A stretch of 64,000 nt of DNA from Planococcus sp. ISL-110 (lineage in GTDB: Bacteria > Bacillota > Bacilli > Bacillales_A > Planococcaceae), in assembly GCF_018613575.1 (NCBI RefSeq), contig NZ_JAGGPX010000012.1, forward strand, positions 174,951 through 238,950. The letters are read 5' to 3'. A program made the position numbers and the translations under genes. How positions within the stretch are numbered: position 1 is the stretch's first letter; each line of letters opens with the position of its first letter. Below the pieces are notes generated by a model. It saw only the letters and a program-made list of their open reading frames with translations, was not told where the DNA came from and searched no databases. Shown one piece after another: positions 48,974 to 56,541 of this stretch.

Positions 48974-49390
48974 CTAAGCCTCCATTAAAAAACCTTCAAG
49001 CATCTCACGGAGCACAGGCGGCACCTTTTCGGTCTGCTGTTTCTGGTAATCAAAACAGACGATCGTCGCCCGTCCTGAGGCAATCAGGCCGCCCGTTTCG
49101 TTATTGGTGATTTCATGGGCCAGTTCAAAGCTTTTGGACCCGATCCGCTCTACTTTTGTCGCGATGGCTAAAGTTTGTCCGGCATAAGCCTGAACCAGAA
49201 AATCACAAGTGGTGGAAGCAACGATAAAGTCGATATTCCCTCTTTTTTCTTTCCCAGTAAAACCGATGGCCGTGAAAAACTTCGAACGCGCTTCTTCCAT
49301 GTAAATGAAATAACTGGTATTGCTGACATGGCCGCCTGCGTCAGTTTCACAAAATCTGACGTACACATTGATATCGGGTATTTTCTCCAA
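48974..49390 (-). CDS. 4HBT-type acyl-CoA thioesterase
   Basis: 138 residues. E-T-D-A-G-G-H-V-S-N places the catalytic Asp at D17. It should release CoA from an intermediate of the surrounding pathway. TTG start with GGAGGGG eight bases upstream, five bases after the thiolase stop, so co-translated with it. Confidence 0.88.
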   Translation of the reverse strand: MEKIPDINVYVRFCETDAGGHVSNTSYFIYMEEARSKFFTAIGFTGKEKRGNIDFIVASTTCDFLVQAYAGQTLAIATKVERIGSKSFELAHEITNNETGGLIASGRATIVCFDYQKQQTEKVPPVLREMLEGFLMEA

Positions 49391-49395
49391 AGCCC

Positions 49396-50568
49396 TTACC
49401 CCTCCCGTTCAATAATCGTTGCTATTCCTTGTCCGCCGCCGATACAAGCCGTAATAAGTGCATATCTTCCACCAGAACGCTGCAATTCATAAACCGCTTT
49501 GGTCAACAGAATGGCACCTGTCGCACCAAGTGGATGTCCGAGTGCAATAGCTCCACCATTTACATTCACTTTGTCGAAATCCATCTTTAACTCTTTATCG
49601 CAAGCAAGCACTTGGGATGCAAATGCTTCATTGATTTCGATCAAATCGATATCAGCCAAAGCAAGCCCCGCTTTCTTCAAGGCTTTTTGTGTTGCCGGAA
49701 CCGGTCCGATGCCCATGATATTCGGGTCAACGCCAGCGACAGCCTGCGCACGTATAACCGCTAACGCTTTCAAGCCCAATTCTTCTGCTTTTTCTCTGGA
49801 CATGATGACTGCAGCCGAAGCCGCGTCATTCAAGCCCGAACTGCTTCCAGCCGTTACTGTACCGCCCTCAAGAAAAGCTGGGGGCAGTTTCGCCAAGGCT
49901 TGCTGGGTTGTTTGTGGACGCGGATGCTCATCTCTTTTAAACTCAATCGGCTCCCCTTTGCGAACCGGGATGTGGATGGGCACAATCTGCTCATCAAAAC
50001 GCCCTTCTTCTATTGCTTGTGCAGCACGTTTTTGGCTCTCCAATGCAAATCGGTCTTGTTCTTCACGACTGATGCCGAATTGTTCCGCTAAATTTTCAGC
50101 CGTAATGCCCATCGGTGGATCACCGATTTCTTTAGGCGACAATTGGGATTTTCTGAATTTCGGCGGTGCCGGGCTATAAGCCTTTTCAGGTTTCCCCAGT
50201 AAATAGGGGGCCCGGCTCATGCTTTCAAGCCCTCCAGCTACAAAAACCTCTCCGTCTCCTGCCCAGATGGCTTGTGCTGCAAGATTAATCGCATTGATGC
50301 CAGAACCGCATTGGCGGTCAATCGTCAATCCCGAAAGTTCTATTCCAAGCCCCGTCTCCAATGCGGTCAACCTGGCAATATTTCCTCCTGCGCTCAAGAC
50401 ATTGCCCATGATGACGTCGTCTATAATTGCCGCATCGATGCCTGCCCGTTCTACTGCCGCCTTGATTACTTCCGCTCCGAAAACATGAGCCGGGACCGAC
50501 GCCAAAGCACCTCCTTGCCGTCCGATTGCTGTTCTTACTGCCGATACGATAACTGCATCTCTTTTCAT
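49396..50568 (-). CDS. Acetyl-CoA acyltransferase (thiolase)
   Basis: 390 residues. Nucleophile C87 in D-R-Q-C-G-S-G, then N-E-A-F-A near 313-317, G-H-P-L-G-A-T-G near 346-353 and T-A-C-I-G-G-G near 374-380 give the complete thiolase site. It cleaves 3-oxoacyl-CoA to acetyl-CoA and a shortened acyl-CoA. Start at the ATG 50568, nine bases after AGAGG. Last step of the beta-oxidation set in this operon. Confidence 0.93.
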   Translation of the reverse strand: MKRDAVIVSAVRTAIGRQGGALASVPAHVFGAEVIKAAVERAGIDAAIIDDVIMGNVLSAGGNIARLTALETGLGIELSGLTIDRQCGSGINAINLAAQAIWAGDGEVFVAGGLESMSRAPYLLGKPEKAYSPAPPKFRKSQLSPKEIGDPPMGITAENLAEQFGISREEQDRFALESQKRAAQAIEEGRFDEQIVPIHIPVRKGEPIEFKRDEHPRPQTTQQALAKLPPAFLEGGTVTAGSSSGLNDAASAAVIMSREKAEELGLKALAVIRAQAVAGVDPNIMGIGPVPATQKALKKAGLALADIDLIEINEAFASQVLACDKELKMDFDKVNVNGGAIALGHPLGATGAILLTKAVYELQRSGGRYALITACIGGGQGIATIIEREG

Positions 50569-50604
50569 GGCTATCCGCCTCTCTTTCATAAAAAATCCCG
50601 ATAA

Positions 50605-51003
50605 TTATAACGAAAAAACAAGTTCGCCTTTCAGCACATTTTTATCGCTCTGGTTGTCGGCTAGAACTTGAAACGTAACTTCCTTATCTTTCTTTTCAGC
50701 AACGATTGCTTTTAACGTAATAACATCTCCCAGAAAAACCATGCCTTTAAAACGAATGGCATAATCCTGGATAAACCCTTCTTCCAGGTAAGGCGTGAAA
50801 ATTTTCGCCAGATTCCCCATTGTCCACATTCCATGGGCGATTATGCCCGGCAATCCCGCTCCTTCAGCTTCAGCATCGATGGTGTGGATTGGATTAAAGT
50901 CTCCTGATGCTCCTGCATACTTGATTAAATCCAGACGCGACACAGGACCCAATTGAATTAGCGGCAAGCTATCGCCTTTTTGCAAATCGGCTATACGGTT
51001 CAT
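50605..51003 (-). CDS. MaoC-type enoyl-CoA hydratase, catalytic subunit
   Basis: 132 residues, a single hotdog. The hydratase motif G-D-F-N-P-I-H gives catalytic D35 and H40, followed by A-H-G-M-W near 57-61. It should hydrate a 2-enoyl-CoA. Its ATG overlaps the stop of the preceding half-hydratase gene as ATGA, which supports a two-subunit enzyme. Confidence 0.85.
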   Translation of the reverse strand: MNRIADLQKGDSLPLIQLGPVSRLDLIKYAGASGDFNPIHTIDAEAEGAGLPGIIAHGMWTMGNLAKIFTPYLEEGFIQDYAIRFKGMVFLGDVITLKAIVAEKKDKEVTFQVLADNQSDKNVLKGELVFSL

Positions 51004-51449
51004 ACCATCATCCCCTTCCTGGCTGCTTCATTGATGATGACGATGCGTTCTTCTGTAAACAACAGTTCACCATCTGCGCTTTCCCCATTCTTAACGACAA
51101 TCAAGAATCCCATATCCCCAAATTTACCGTTTTTCTCGTAATAATCTTTTACTTCCATCCAGCAATAAACATCTTCTCCGACAACTAAAGGCCGTGTATA
51201 ATGGTAAATTTGCTCACCGTGGATCAAGCCTTTGGAAGGCAGATCCAATCCATCAATGGCTCCGGCGTCAAAGGTAACTGGAAATGTAGGAGGCGCAATG
51301 TTTTGTTTGTAGCGTGAAGCAGCACCTGTTTGTTCATCGATGAAAATGGGAGCAGGGTCGCCGATTGCCTGCGCAAATTTCCGGACTGCACCTCTTTCAA
51401 TTGTGTTCTTTACTTTATCCGAACGTTTTCCAATGCTTTCTTTCATCAT
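51000..51449 (-). CDS. MaoC N-type half-hydratase without the catalytic His
   Basis: 149 residues, a FAS1-type dehydratase hotdog (MaoC_dehydrat_N). The catalytic motif reads G-D-P-A-P-I-F at 30-36, so the position of the active His is Phe. In known two-gene hydratases such as the steroid ChsH1/ChsH2 pair only one subunit carries the Asp/His dyad; the same split is seen here. Start at the ATG 51449, seven bases after GGAGG. Confidence 0.82.
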   Translation of the reverse strand: MMKESIGKRSDKVKNTIERGAVRKFAQAIGDPAPIFIDEQTGAASRYKQNIAPPTFPVTFDAGAIDGLDLPSKGLIHGEQIYHYTRPLVVGEDVYCWMEVKDYYEKNGKFGDMGFLIVVKNGESADGELLFTEERIVIINEAARKGMMV

Positions 51450-51465
51450 AGCTGCACCTCCTCCT

Positions 51466-52230
51466 TTAATTTTTCGGTCCACCCGCTACATACAAAACTT
51501 GCCCGCTGACAAATGAAGAACGTTCATCCGCAAAGAAGGCGACGGCGTTGGCAATATCTTCAGGCTTACCGCTTCGGCCGACCGGGATATTGGAAACACT
51601 CGCTTTGATCAATTCTTCAAAAGGCACACCAATGCGTTCAGCAGTCGCTTTCGTCATATCTGTCTCGATAAAACCGGGAGCCACTGCATTGGCTGTAATA
51701 CCGTATTTCCCGAGTTCGATTGCCAAAGTTTTTGTAAAGCCTTGAAGCCCTGCTTTTGCTGTCGCATAATTGGCTTGTCCGCGATTGCCAAGTGCAGAAG
51801 TCGACGAAATATTGATGATCCGGCCGTATTTGTTTTGGGTCATGTATTGCTGCGCCGCACGTGTCGCATAAAATGCACCTTTCAAATGGACGTCTGTAAC
51901 CGTCAGCCAATCCTCATCCGTCATTTTAAATAGCATATTATCCCGGATGACGCCCGCATTATTAACGAGCACATCAATCGAACCATATTTATCGAATACT
52001 TCTTTCATCGCTTGCTCTACTTGCTCTTTGTCGGTAACACTGGCATTTTTCGTGTAAATGGAATAGCCTTGCCCGCTCATTTCTTCCTGCGCTGCCTGAA
52101 GCGCCTCTTCGTTAACATCGATGATCGCTACATTCGCCCCTTCACTTGCAAACCGTTCAGCAATCTGGCGTCCGATTCCCCGGCTTCCGCCTGTAACAAA
52201 CGCTGTTTTTCCTTCAAATGAATTTCCCAT
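51466..52230 (-). CDS. FabG-like 3-hydroxyacyl-CoA dehydrogenase (SDR)
   Basis: 254 residues. T-G-G-S-R-G-I-G near 13-20, N-N-A-G near 90-93 and catalytic Y-A-T-A-K near 155-159 are complete. In this setting it most likely oxidises the 3-hydroxyacyl-CoA made by the MaoC pair. Start has GGGAGG upstream. Sixteen bases separate it from the half-hydratase gene. Confidence 0.88.
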   Translation of the reverse strand: MGNSFEGKTAFVTGGSRGIGRQIAERFASEGANVAIIDVNEEALQAAQEEMSGQGYSIYTKNASVTDKEQVEQAMKEVFDKYGSIDVLVNNAGVIRDNMLFKMTDEDWLTVTDVHLKGAFYATRAAQQYMTQNKYGRIINISSTSALGNRGQANYATAKAGLQGFTKTLAIELGKYGITANAVAPGFIETDMTKATAERIGVPFEELIKASVSNIPVGRSGKPEDIANAVAFFADERSSFVSGQVLYVAGGPKN

Positions 52231-52258
52231 TGATATGCCTCCCTTTTCTTCTATTCGG

Positions 52259-53434
52259 TTAAACGGATTGGCCCACTTTTACATGGCCTTTTAATAAGTT
52301 TCTTGAGATGATCATGCGTTGGATTTCGTCTGTTCCATCATAAATTCTCCACAATCTCGCTTCACGGTACCAGCGTTCGATCGGCAATTCCCGTGTATAG
52401 CCCATGCCTCCGTGAATTTGAAGGACCCGATCCACTACCCGATTGCCCATGTTAGCGCCGTACAGTTTCGCCATTGAAGCTAAATGGCGGTTGTCTTCGC
52501 CTTGATCCAACGTGAAGGCAGCATTTAACACCAGCCATTTCGCCGCCTCAATTTCCACTGCCGAATCAGCAATCGGCCATTGAATCGCTTGGCGTTCTGC
52601 AATCGGTTTCCCGAAGGTTTTGCGGTCTTTTGAATAATCGATGGCCATCTGCAACAGCCTTTCACTCATACCTACAGCACGTGCTCCAACCACCCACCGT
52701 GCAAAGCCGATCCATTCTAGCCCTAAATTATAGCCGCCGTTAATTTCACCCAAGATATTTTCTTCCGGTACGCGGACGTTGTCGAAAACCAACCCAGCAG
52801 GACCCCATTCGCCCATCGTATCGATGTATTCGGATTTCCACCCCATGTCCCGGTCGACAATAAAGCAGGTTACACCGGAGCGCCCGGTTTGCTGATGCAG
52901 CTCTTTATCTGTGATGGCAATGACCATGACAAAATCGGCCTCATTACCGCCTGTTATAAAGGTTTTTTCGCCATTCAAGATCCATTCATTGCCGTCTTTA
53001 ACAGCTGTCATTTTTAAGTTTTGTGTATCCGATCCCGCTTCCGGCTCTGTCATGGCAAAACAGGATTTCTTTTCGCCATTGATGGTCGGAATCAAGTATT
53101 TCTTCTTTTGTTCATCATTGCCGTAATAAAGGATGTTGTCGGCCGACCCACCGAATGTGAATGGCACAAAGGTTTTGGATACCTCCATCAGAACAATTGC
53201 CAGCATCATTTGTCCAAGGTTCGATCCCCCGTATTCTTCCGGAGTATTGATGCCCCAGAAGCCGAAATCTTTTGCTTTTTTCTGCAGTTCCTTCAATTTT
53301 CCAGGCTCCAGGCTCGGACGCCCTTCCCTTTCATTTTTCAACACATCATTTTCCAAGGGAATCAATTCTTTTTCCACAAACCGCCGAATCGTTTTTTGGA
53401 TCATTTCCTGTTCTTCTGATAAACGCAAATGCAT
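52259..53434 (-). CDS. Acyl-CoA dehydrogenase
   Basis: 391 residues with complete fold: P-E-E-Y-G-G near 64-69, F-A-M-T-E-P-E-A-G-S-D near 131-141, R-K-T-F-G-K-P-I near 275-282 and the C-terminal Q-I-H-G-G-M-G-Y-T-R-E-L-P-I-E-R that holds the usual Glu. It introduces the 2,3 double bond into the acyl-CoA, passing electrons to ETF. GGGGAG precedes the ATG. Intact partner of the degenerate copy 4 kb downstream. Confidence 0.92.
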   Translation of the reverse strand: MHLRLSEEQEMIQKTIRRFVEKELIPLENDVLKNEREGRPSLEPGKLKELQKKAKDFGFWGINTPEEYGGSNLGQMMLAIVLMEVSKTFVPFTFGGSADNILYYGNDEQKKKYLIPTINGEKKSCFAMTEPEAGSDTQNLKMTAVKDGNEWILNGEKTFITGGNEADFVMVIAITDKELHQQTGRSGVTCFIVDRDMGWKSEYIDTMGEWGPAGLVFDNVRVPEENILGEINGGYNLGLEWIGFARWVVGARAVGMSERLLQMAIDYSKDRKTFGKPIAERQAIQWPIADSAVEIEAAKWLVLNAAFTLDQGEDNRHLASMAKLYGANMGNRVVDRVLQIHGGMGYTRELPIERWYREARLWRIYDGTDEIQRMIISRNLLKGHVKVGQSV

Positions 53435-53460
53435 ACTAATCTCCCCGTTTCCTGGTTTGT

Positions 53461-55026
53461 TTATAAATTGGCGTATTGCTTTTGCAAGGCCCGTTTCAGT
53501 ATTTTCCCGACAGCCGTTTTTGGCAATTCTTCTGCAAAAACGATCGCTTCCGGCACTTTATACGCCGATAGCTGTGTCCGGCAATAAGCGATCAATTCCT
53601 CTTCTGTCGCTTGCTCCTTCAAAACCACGACCGCGCGAACCGTTTCTCCACGGTACGCATCAGGCACTCCGAAAACAGCCGCTTCTCGTATAGACGGATG
53701 ATGATAAAGGACATTTTCCACTTCGATTGGATAGACATTAAAACCACTCGCCAGGATCATCTCTTTTTTCCGGCCAACAATGTAAAAAAAGCCATCTTCG
53801 TCCATTTTCGCGAGATCTCCGGTATACAACCAGTTATCGCGGATTGCATGTGCAGTTTCTTCAGGCCGGTTCCAGTAGCCCTTCATCACTTGCGGCCCCC
53901 GGACCACCAACTCTCCCACCTCACCGGCCGGCAAGGTTTCCTGTCCTGTCGCCACATCGACAATCCGCGAATCGGTACTCGGCAAAGGAATGCCAATGCT
54001 TCCTTTTTTCTGTAAGCCTTGAACCGGATTCCGGTGCGTTACAGGTGATGCTTCTGACAAACCATATCCTTCCGCTACAGTCGTCCCGCTGATGGCATTG
54101 AAACGATCCAGCACTTCCAAAGGCAAAGGGGCTGACCCACTGGTGCAGGACTCCAAACAACTCAAATCGAACTTTCTTGATTGATGATATTCCAACAAAG
54201 CAATATACATGGTGGGAACACCTGGAAAAGCCGTCGGTTTTTCTTTTTCAATCAATTCCACCACTTGGCCAACATCAAATTTGGGAACCAGAATCATGTT
54301 GCCGCCATTATAAAAAGTGACGCTCATGCCACTGGTCATGCCGTAAACATGGAATAAAGGCGAAATTGTCAATACTTTCTCTTGTCCTTTTCTGGTACTC
54401 ATTTCAGAAGTTGCAGCACTTTGCAAAGTATTGGCGACAATATTGTGATGCGTCAGCATGGCGCCTTTCGGTAGCCCGGTCGTCCCTCCTGTATACTGAA
54501 TGACCGCTACATCTTCTTTTGGATCAATTAATATGCGAGGCATATTAATTGGAACACCTTCTTCTACGCCGCCATCGAGACCAGTAGCCAGTACATGTTG
54601 GACCGAAGTCTTGTCTTTGATGCCTTCGAACAAAGGCAATAAACGATCCAGTATGATTAAAGCTTTCGTTTCTGAATCATTGAGAATATGGAGAAGTTCT
54701 GCCGCCTGAAACATCGGATTCAATTGCACGATTGTAGCGCCACAGGAAAGCGCACCATAAAAACTGATGGGATATTGCGGACAGTTTGGCAGCATGATGG
54801 CTACCCTGTCGTTTTTCCGGATACCCATTCCATAAAATTTTTTTGCGAAGTGTTCAATGGCCGCATTCAGTTCCTTATAGCTGTAAGTCTTATCAAAAAA
54901 GCTAACCGCTGTATGGTCTCCGTATTCTGCTGTTGACCGCTCGAACAATTCCACCAACGAAATATCCGGTATATCAATACTTTTTGGATTTCCTTCTGCT
55001 ACGTGCTTTAACCAAGGTCTATCCAT
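53461..55026 (-). CDS. Acyl-CoA ligase (AMP-forming) 1
   Basis: 521 residues. The P-loop Y-T-G-G-T-T-G-L-P-K-G is near 177-187, Y-G-L-S-E near 325-329, the Y-T-G-D hinge region near 401-404 and the terminal catalytic Lys in P-K-T-A-V-G-K near 505-511. It activates a carboxylic acid with ATP and CoA. Start at the ATG 55026 directly after AAGGAGG. Ligase of the main operon. Confidence 0.9.
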   Translation of the reverse strand: MDRPWLKHVAEGNPKSIDIPDISLVELFERSTAEYGDHTAVSFFDKTYSYKELNAAIEHFAKKFYGMGIRKNDRVAIMLPNCPQYPISFYGALSCGATIVQLNPMFQAAELLHILNDSETKALIILDRLLPLFEGIKDKTSVQHVLATGLDGGVEEGVPINMPRILIDPKEDVAVIQYTGGTTGLPKGAMLTHHNIVANTLQSAATSEMSTRKGQEKVLTISPLFHVYGMTSGMSVTFYNGGNMILVPKFDVGQVVELIEKEKPTAFPGVPTMYIALLEYHQSRKFDLSCLESCTSGSAPLPLEVLDRFNAISGTTVAEGYGLSEASPVTHRNPVQGLQKKGSIGIPLPSTDSRIVDVATGQETLPAGEVGELVVRGPQVMKGYWNRPEETAHAIRDNWLYTGDLAKMDEDGFFYIVGRKKEMILASGFNVYPIEVENVLYHHPSIREAAVFGVPDAYRGETVRAVVVLKEQATEEELIAYCRTQLSAYKVPEAIVFAEELPKTAVGKILKRALQKQYANL

Positions 55027-55076
55027 ACTTTTCCTCCTTCTGCCATTCATACTGTTTTAACGTTCTGCAAAATTCC

Positions 55077-55844
55077 TTATAAAGAACTTCCACCGTCCAC
55101 CGCAATTACTTGGCCGGTTATGTAATCACTGGCACCGCCCGCCAGGAACAATGCTGCTCCTTGAAGCGATCTGGGGTCCCCTAACTTTTTCATCGGATTT
55201 TTATTGACGATTGTCTCCATATGCTGCGCGATAACATGTTTGGTCATTTTTGTTTCAAAAAATCCTGGAGCAATGGCATTCACATACAATCCGTACCCTG
55301 CCCATTTGCGTGCTAAATCTCTAGTGAAATGGTGAACAGCCGCTTTACTGGTGCTGTACCCGATGGCATTCAGCACTTCTGGCGGTTCCGCTCTTAAGCC
55401 AGCGACCGATCCGATATTGATGATTTTTCCATAGCCATTTCGGATCATATGCCCGCCTACTTCCTTGGACATGAGAAAAGTCCCTGTAACATTGACATTC
55501 ATCACTTTTTCCCATGCTTCCAACGGCATTTTTTCCATCTCTTCCCCCCAGGTCGCCCCGCTGTTATTGACCAGAATGTCAATGCTGCCAAAATCGGACA
55601 GTACCGATTGCACAACCGCTTTCACCAGCTCTTCATTGCCGATATTGCATTCATAAGCACGTGCTTTAATGCCATAGCGGCTTTCTAGCTGATCAGCTGT
55701 TTCTTGGCAATTCGTTAGTTTGCGCGAACAAACTGCTATATTCGCCCCATATTCCGCGAAAATTTCGGCTATATTCTGGCCAAGTCCGCTTCCACCTCCT
55801 GTGATCAAAGCTGTTCTGCCCGTCAAATCAAATAAAGAATCCAT
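55077..55844 (-). CDS. Short-chain dehydrogenase/reductase
   Basis: 255 residues. T-G-G-G-S-G-L-G near 14-21, N-N-S-G near 92-95 and Y-S-T-S-K near 162-166 are all present. First gene of the main beta-oxidation operon; it may act on a hydroxy or keto intermediate specific to the substrate. I moved the start to the ATG at 55844 with GAGGG upstream, because the longer frame runs through the operator repeats. Confidence 0.87.
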   Translation of the reverse strand: MDSLFDLTGRTALITGGGSGLGQNIAEIFAEYGANIAVCSRKLTNCQETADQLESRYGIKARAYECNIGNEELVKAVVQSVLSDFGSIDILVNNSGATWGEEMEKMPLEAWEKVMNVNVTGTFLMSKEVGGHMIRNGYGKIINIGSVAGLRAEPPEVLNAIGYSTSKAAVHHFTRDLARKWAGYGLYVNAIAPGFFETKMTKHVIAQHMETIVNKNPMKKLGDPRSLQGAALFLAGGASDYITGQVIAVDGGSSL

Positions 55845-55865
55845 TATTTCTTCACCCTCTCTCCA

Positions 55866-55902
55866 TACTGAACGGACGGTACGCAATACTGAACGGACGG
55901 TA
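55866..55902 (-). promoter_or_regulatory. Tandem TetR-type operators
   Basis: TACTGAACGGACGGTA occurs twice, at 55866-55881 and 55887-55902, identical and 21 bases apart (two helical turns). Each is an imperfect palindrome (TAC, G, CG, C, GTA positions symmetric), much like the ACCGNCCGNNCGGT-type sites of TetR regulators of acyl-CoA genes. They lie just upstream of the first gene of the operon. Confidence 0.75.
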
Positions 55903-55949
55903 TGTTAATCTTTCAAAAAAACCTTTTACGATAAAATACATAAAAGGAA

Positions 55950-55963
55950 TGTAAGCGCTTAAG
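55950..55963. promoter_or_regulatory. cre-like site (CcpA)
   Basis: TGTAAGCGCTTAAG matches 12 of 14 positions of the catabolite-responsive element. It lies just downstream of the -10 box of the operon promoter, where CcpA binding would block transcription when preferred sugars are present. Confidence 0.6.
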
Positions 55964-55977
55964 TTTTCTTAAAATTC

Positions 55978-56006
55978 AGTATACACAACCAAATAGATTT
56001 TGTTAA
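55978..56006 (-). promoter_or_regulatory. Promoter of the main beta-oxidation operon
   Basis: TTAACA (56001-56006) and TATACT (55978-55983) on the minus strand with a 17-base spacer. It follows the terminator of the YuxO-type gene and precedes the cre-like site and the operators. Confidence 0.75.
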
Positions 56007-56031
56007 TAATTTTTTTTATTTTTGTGTCTAT

Positions 56032-56067
56032 AAAAAACCATTACGCCCATTCAGATGGCCGTAATGG
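56032..56067 (-). terminator. Terminator of the YuxO-type thioesterase gene
   Basis: CCATTACG paired with CGTAATGG, then six T residues on the minus strand. Confidence 0.88.
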
Positions 56068-56078
56068 CATGCTGGTAG

Positions 56079-56474
56079 TTATTTTTTCTTTTTAACAATC
56101 GCTACGGTACATCTCGAAACACAAATAAGTTTTTCTTCTTCATCGATGATCTTGATATCCCAGACCATCGTCGTTCTGCCTTTATGCAGCGGTGTTCCGA
56201 TTGCGGTCACCGTTCCTTCCTGCTTGCCGCGCAGGTGATTGGCATTGATCTCTAAGCCGACTGCGATTTCGTTTTCCTGATCGATCAAATGCCAGGTTCC
56301 GACACTGGCGACCGATTCAGCCAGCACGACGGAGGCACCCCCGTGCAACTGCCCGAAAGGCTGATGAGTAGCTGCGTGCACAGGCATGGTCGCCACTACT
56401 TTGTCCGGGGTAATCTCAACATATTCAATCCCCAATACACCTACAATTGTTTCTTCCACCGGTTTCATTTGCAT
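56079..56474 (-). CDS. YuxO-type hotdog thioesterase
   Basis: 131 residues closely similar to B. subtilis YuxO (H-G-G-A-S-V-V-L-A-E-S, E-I-N-A-N-H-L, R-C-T-V-A-I-V). That family includes 1,4-dihydroxy-2-naphthoyl-CoA hydrolases; here the acyl-CoA context suggests a housekeeping thioesterase. Start at the ATG 56474, nine bases after AAAGGAG. It lies between two terminators, so transcription may be partly read-through from the ligase upstream. Confidence 0.85.
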   Translation of the reverse strand: MQMKPVEETIVGVLGIEYVEITPDKVVATMPVHAATHQPFGQLHGGASVVLAESVASVGTWHLIDQENEIAVGLEINANHLRGKQEGTVTAIGTPLHKGRTTMVWDIKIIDEEEKLICVSRCTVAIVKKKK

Positions 56475-56497
56475 AATGGCATTCTCCTTTTCCATTT

Positions 56498-56533
56498 AAA
56501 AACCCCTCAAGCTTCACTATTTTGGCTGAGGGG
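56498..56533 (-). terminator. Terminator of acyl-CoA ligase 2
   Basis: CCCCTCA paired with TGAGGGG across a 19-base loop, then five T residues on the minus strand. Confidence 0.78.
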
Positions 56534-56541
56534 CCGACTTT

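Noticed and set aside
49499..50179. 226-codon plus-strand open frame
   Set aside because: Lies wholly antisense to the thiolase gene, whose motifs are complete; composition is that of a complement-strand shadow.
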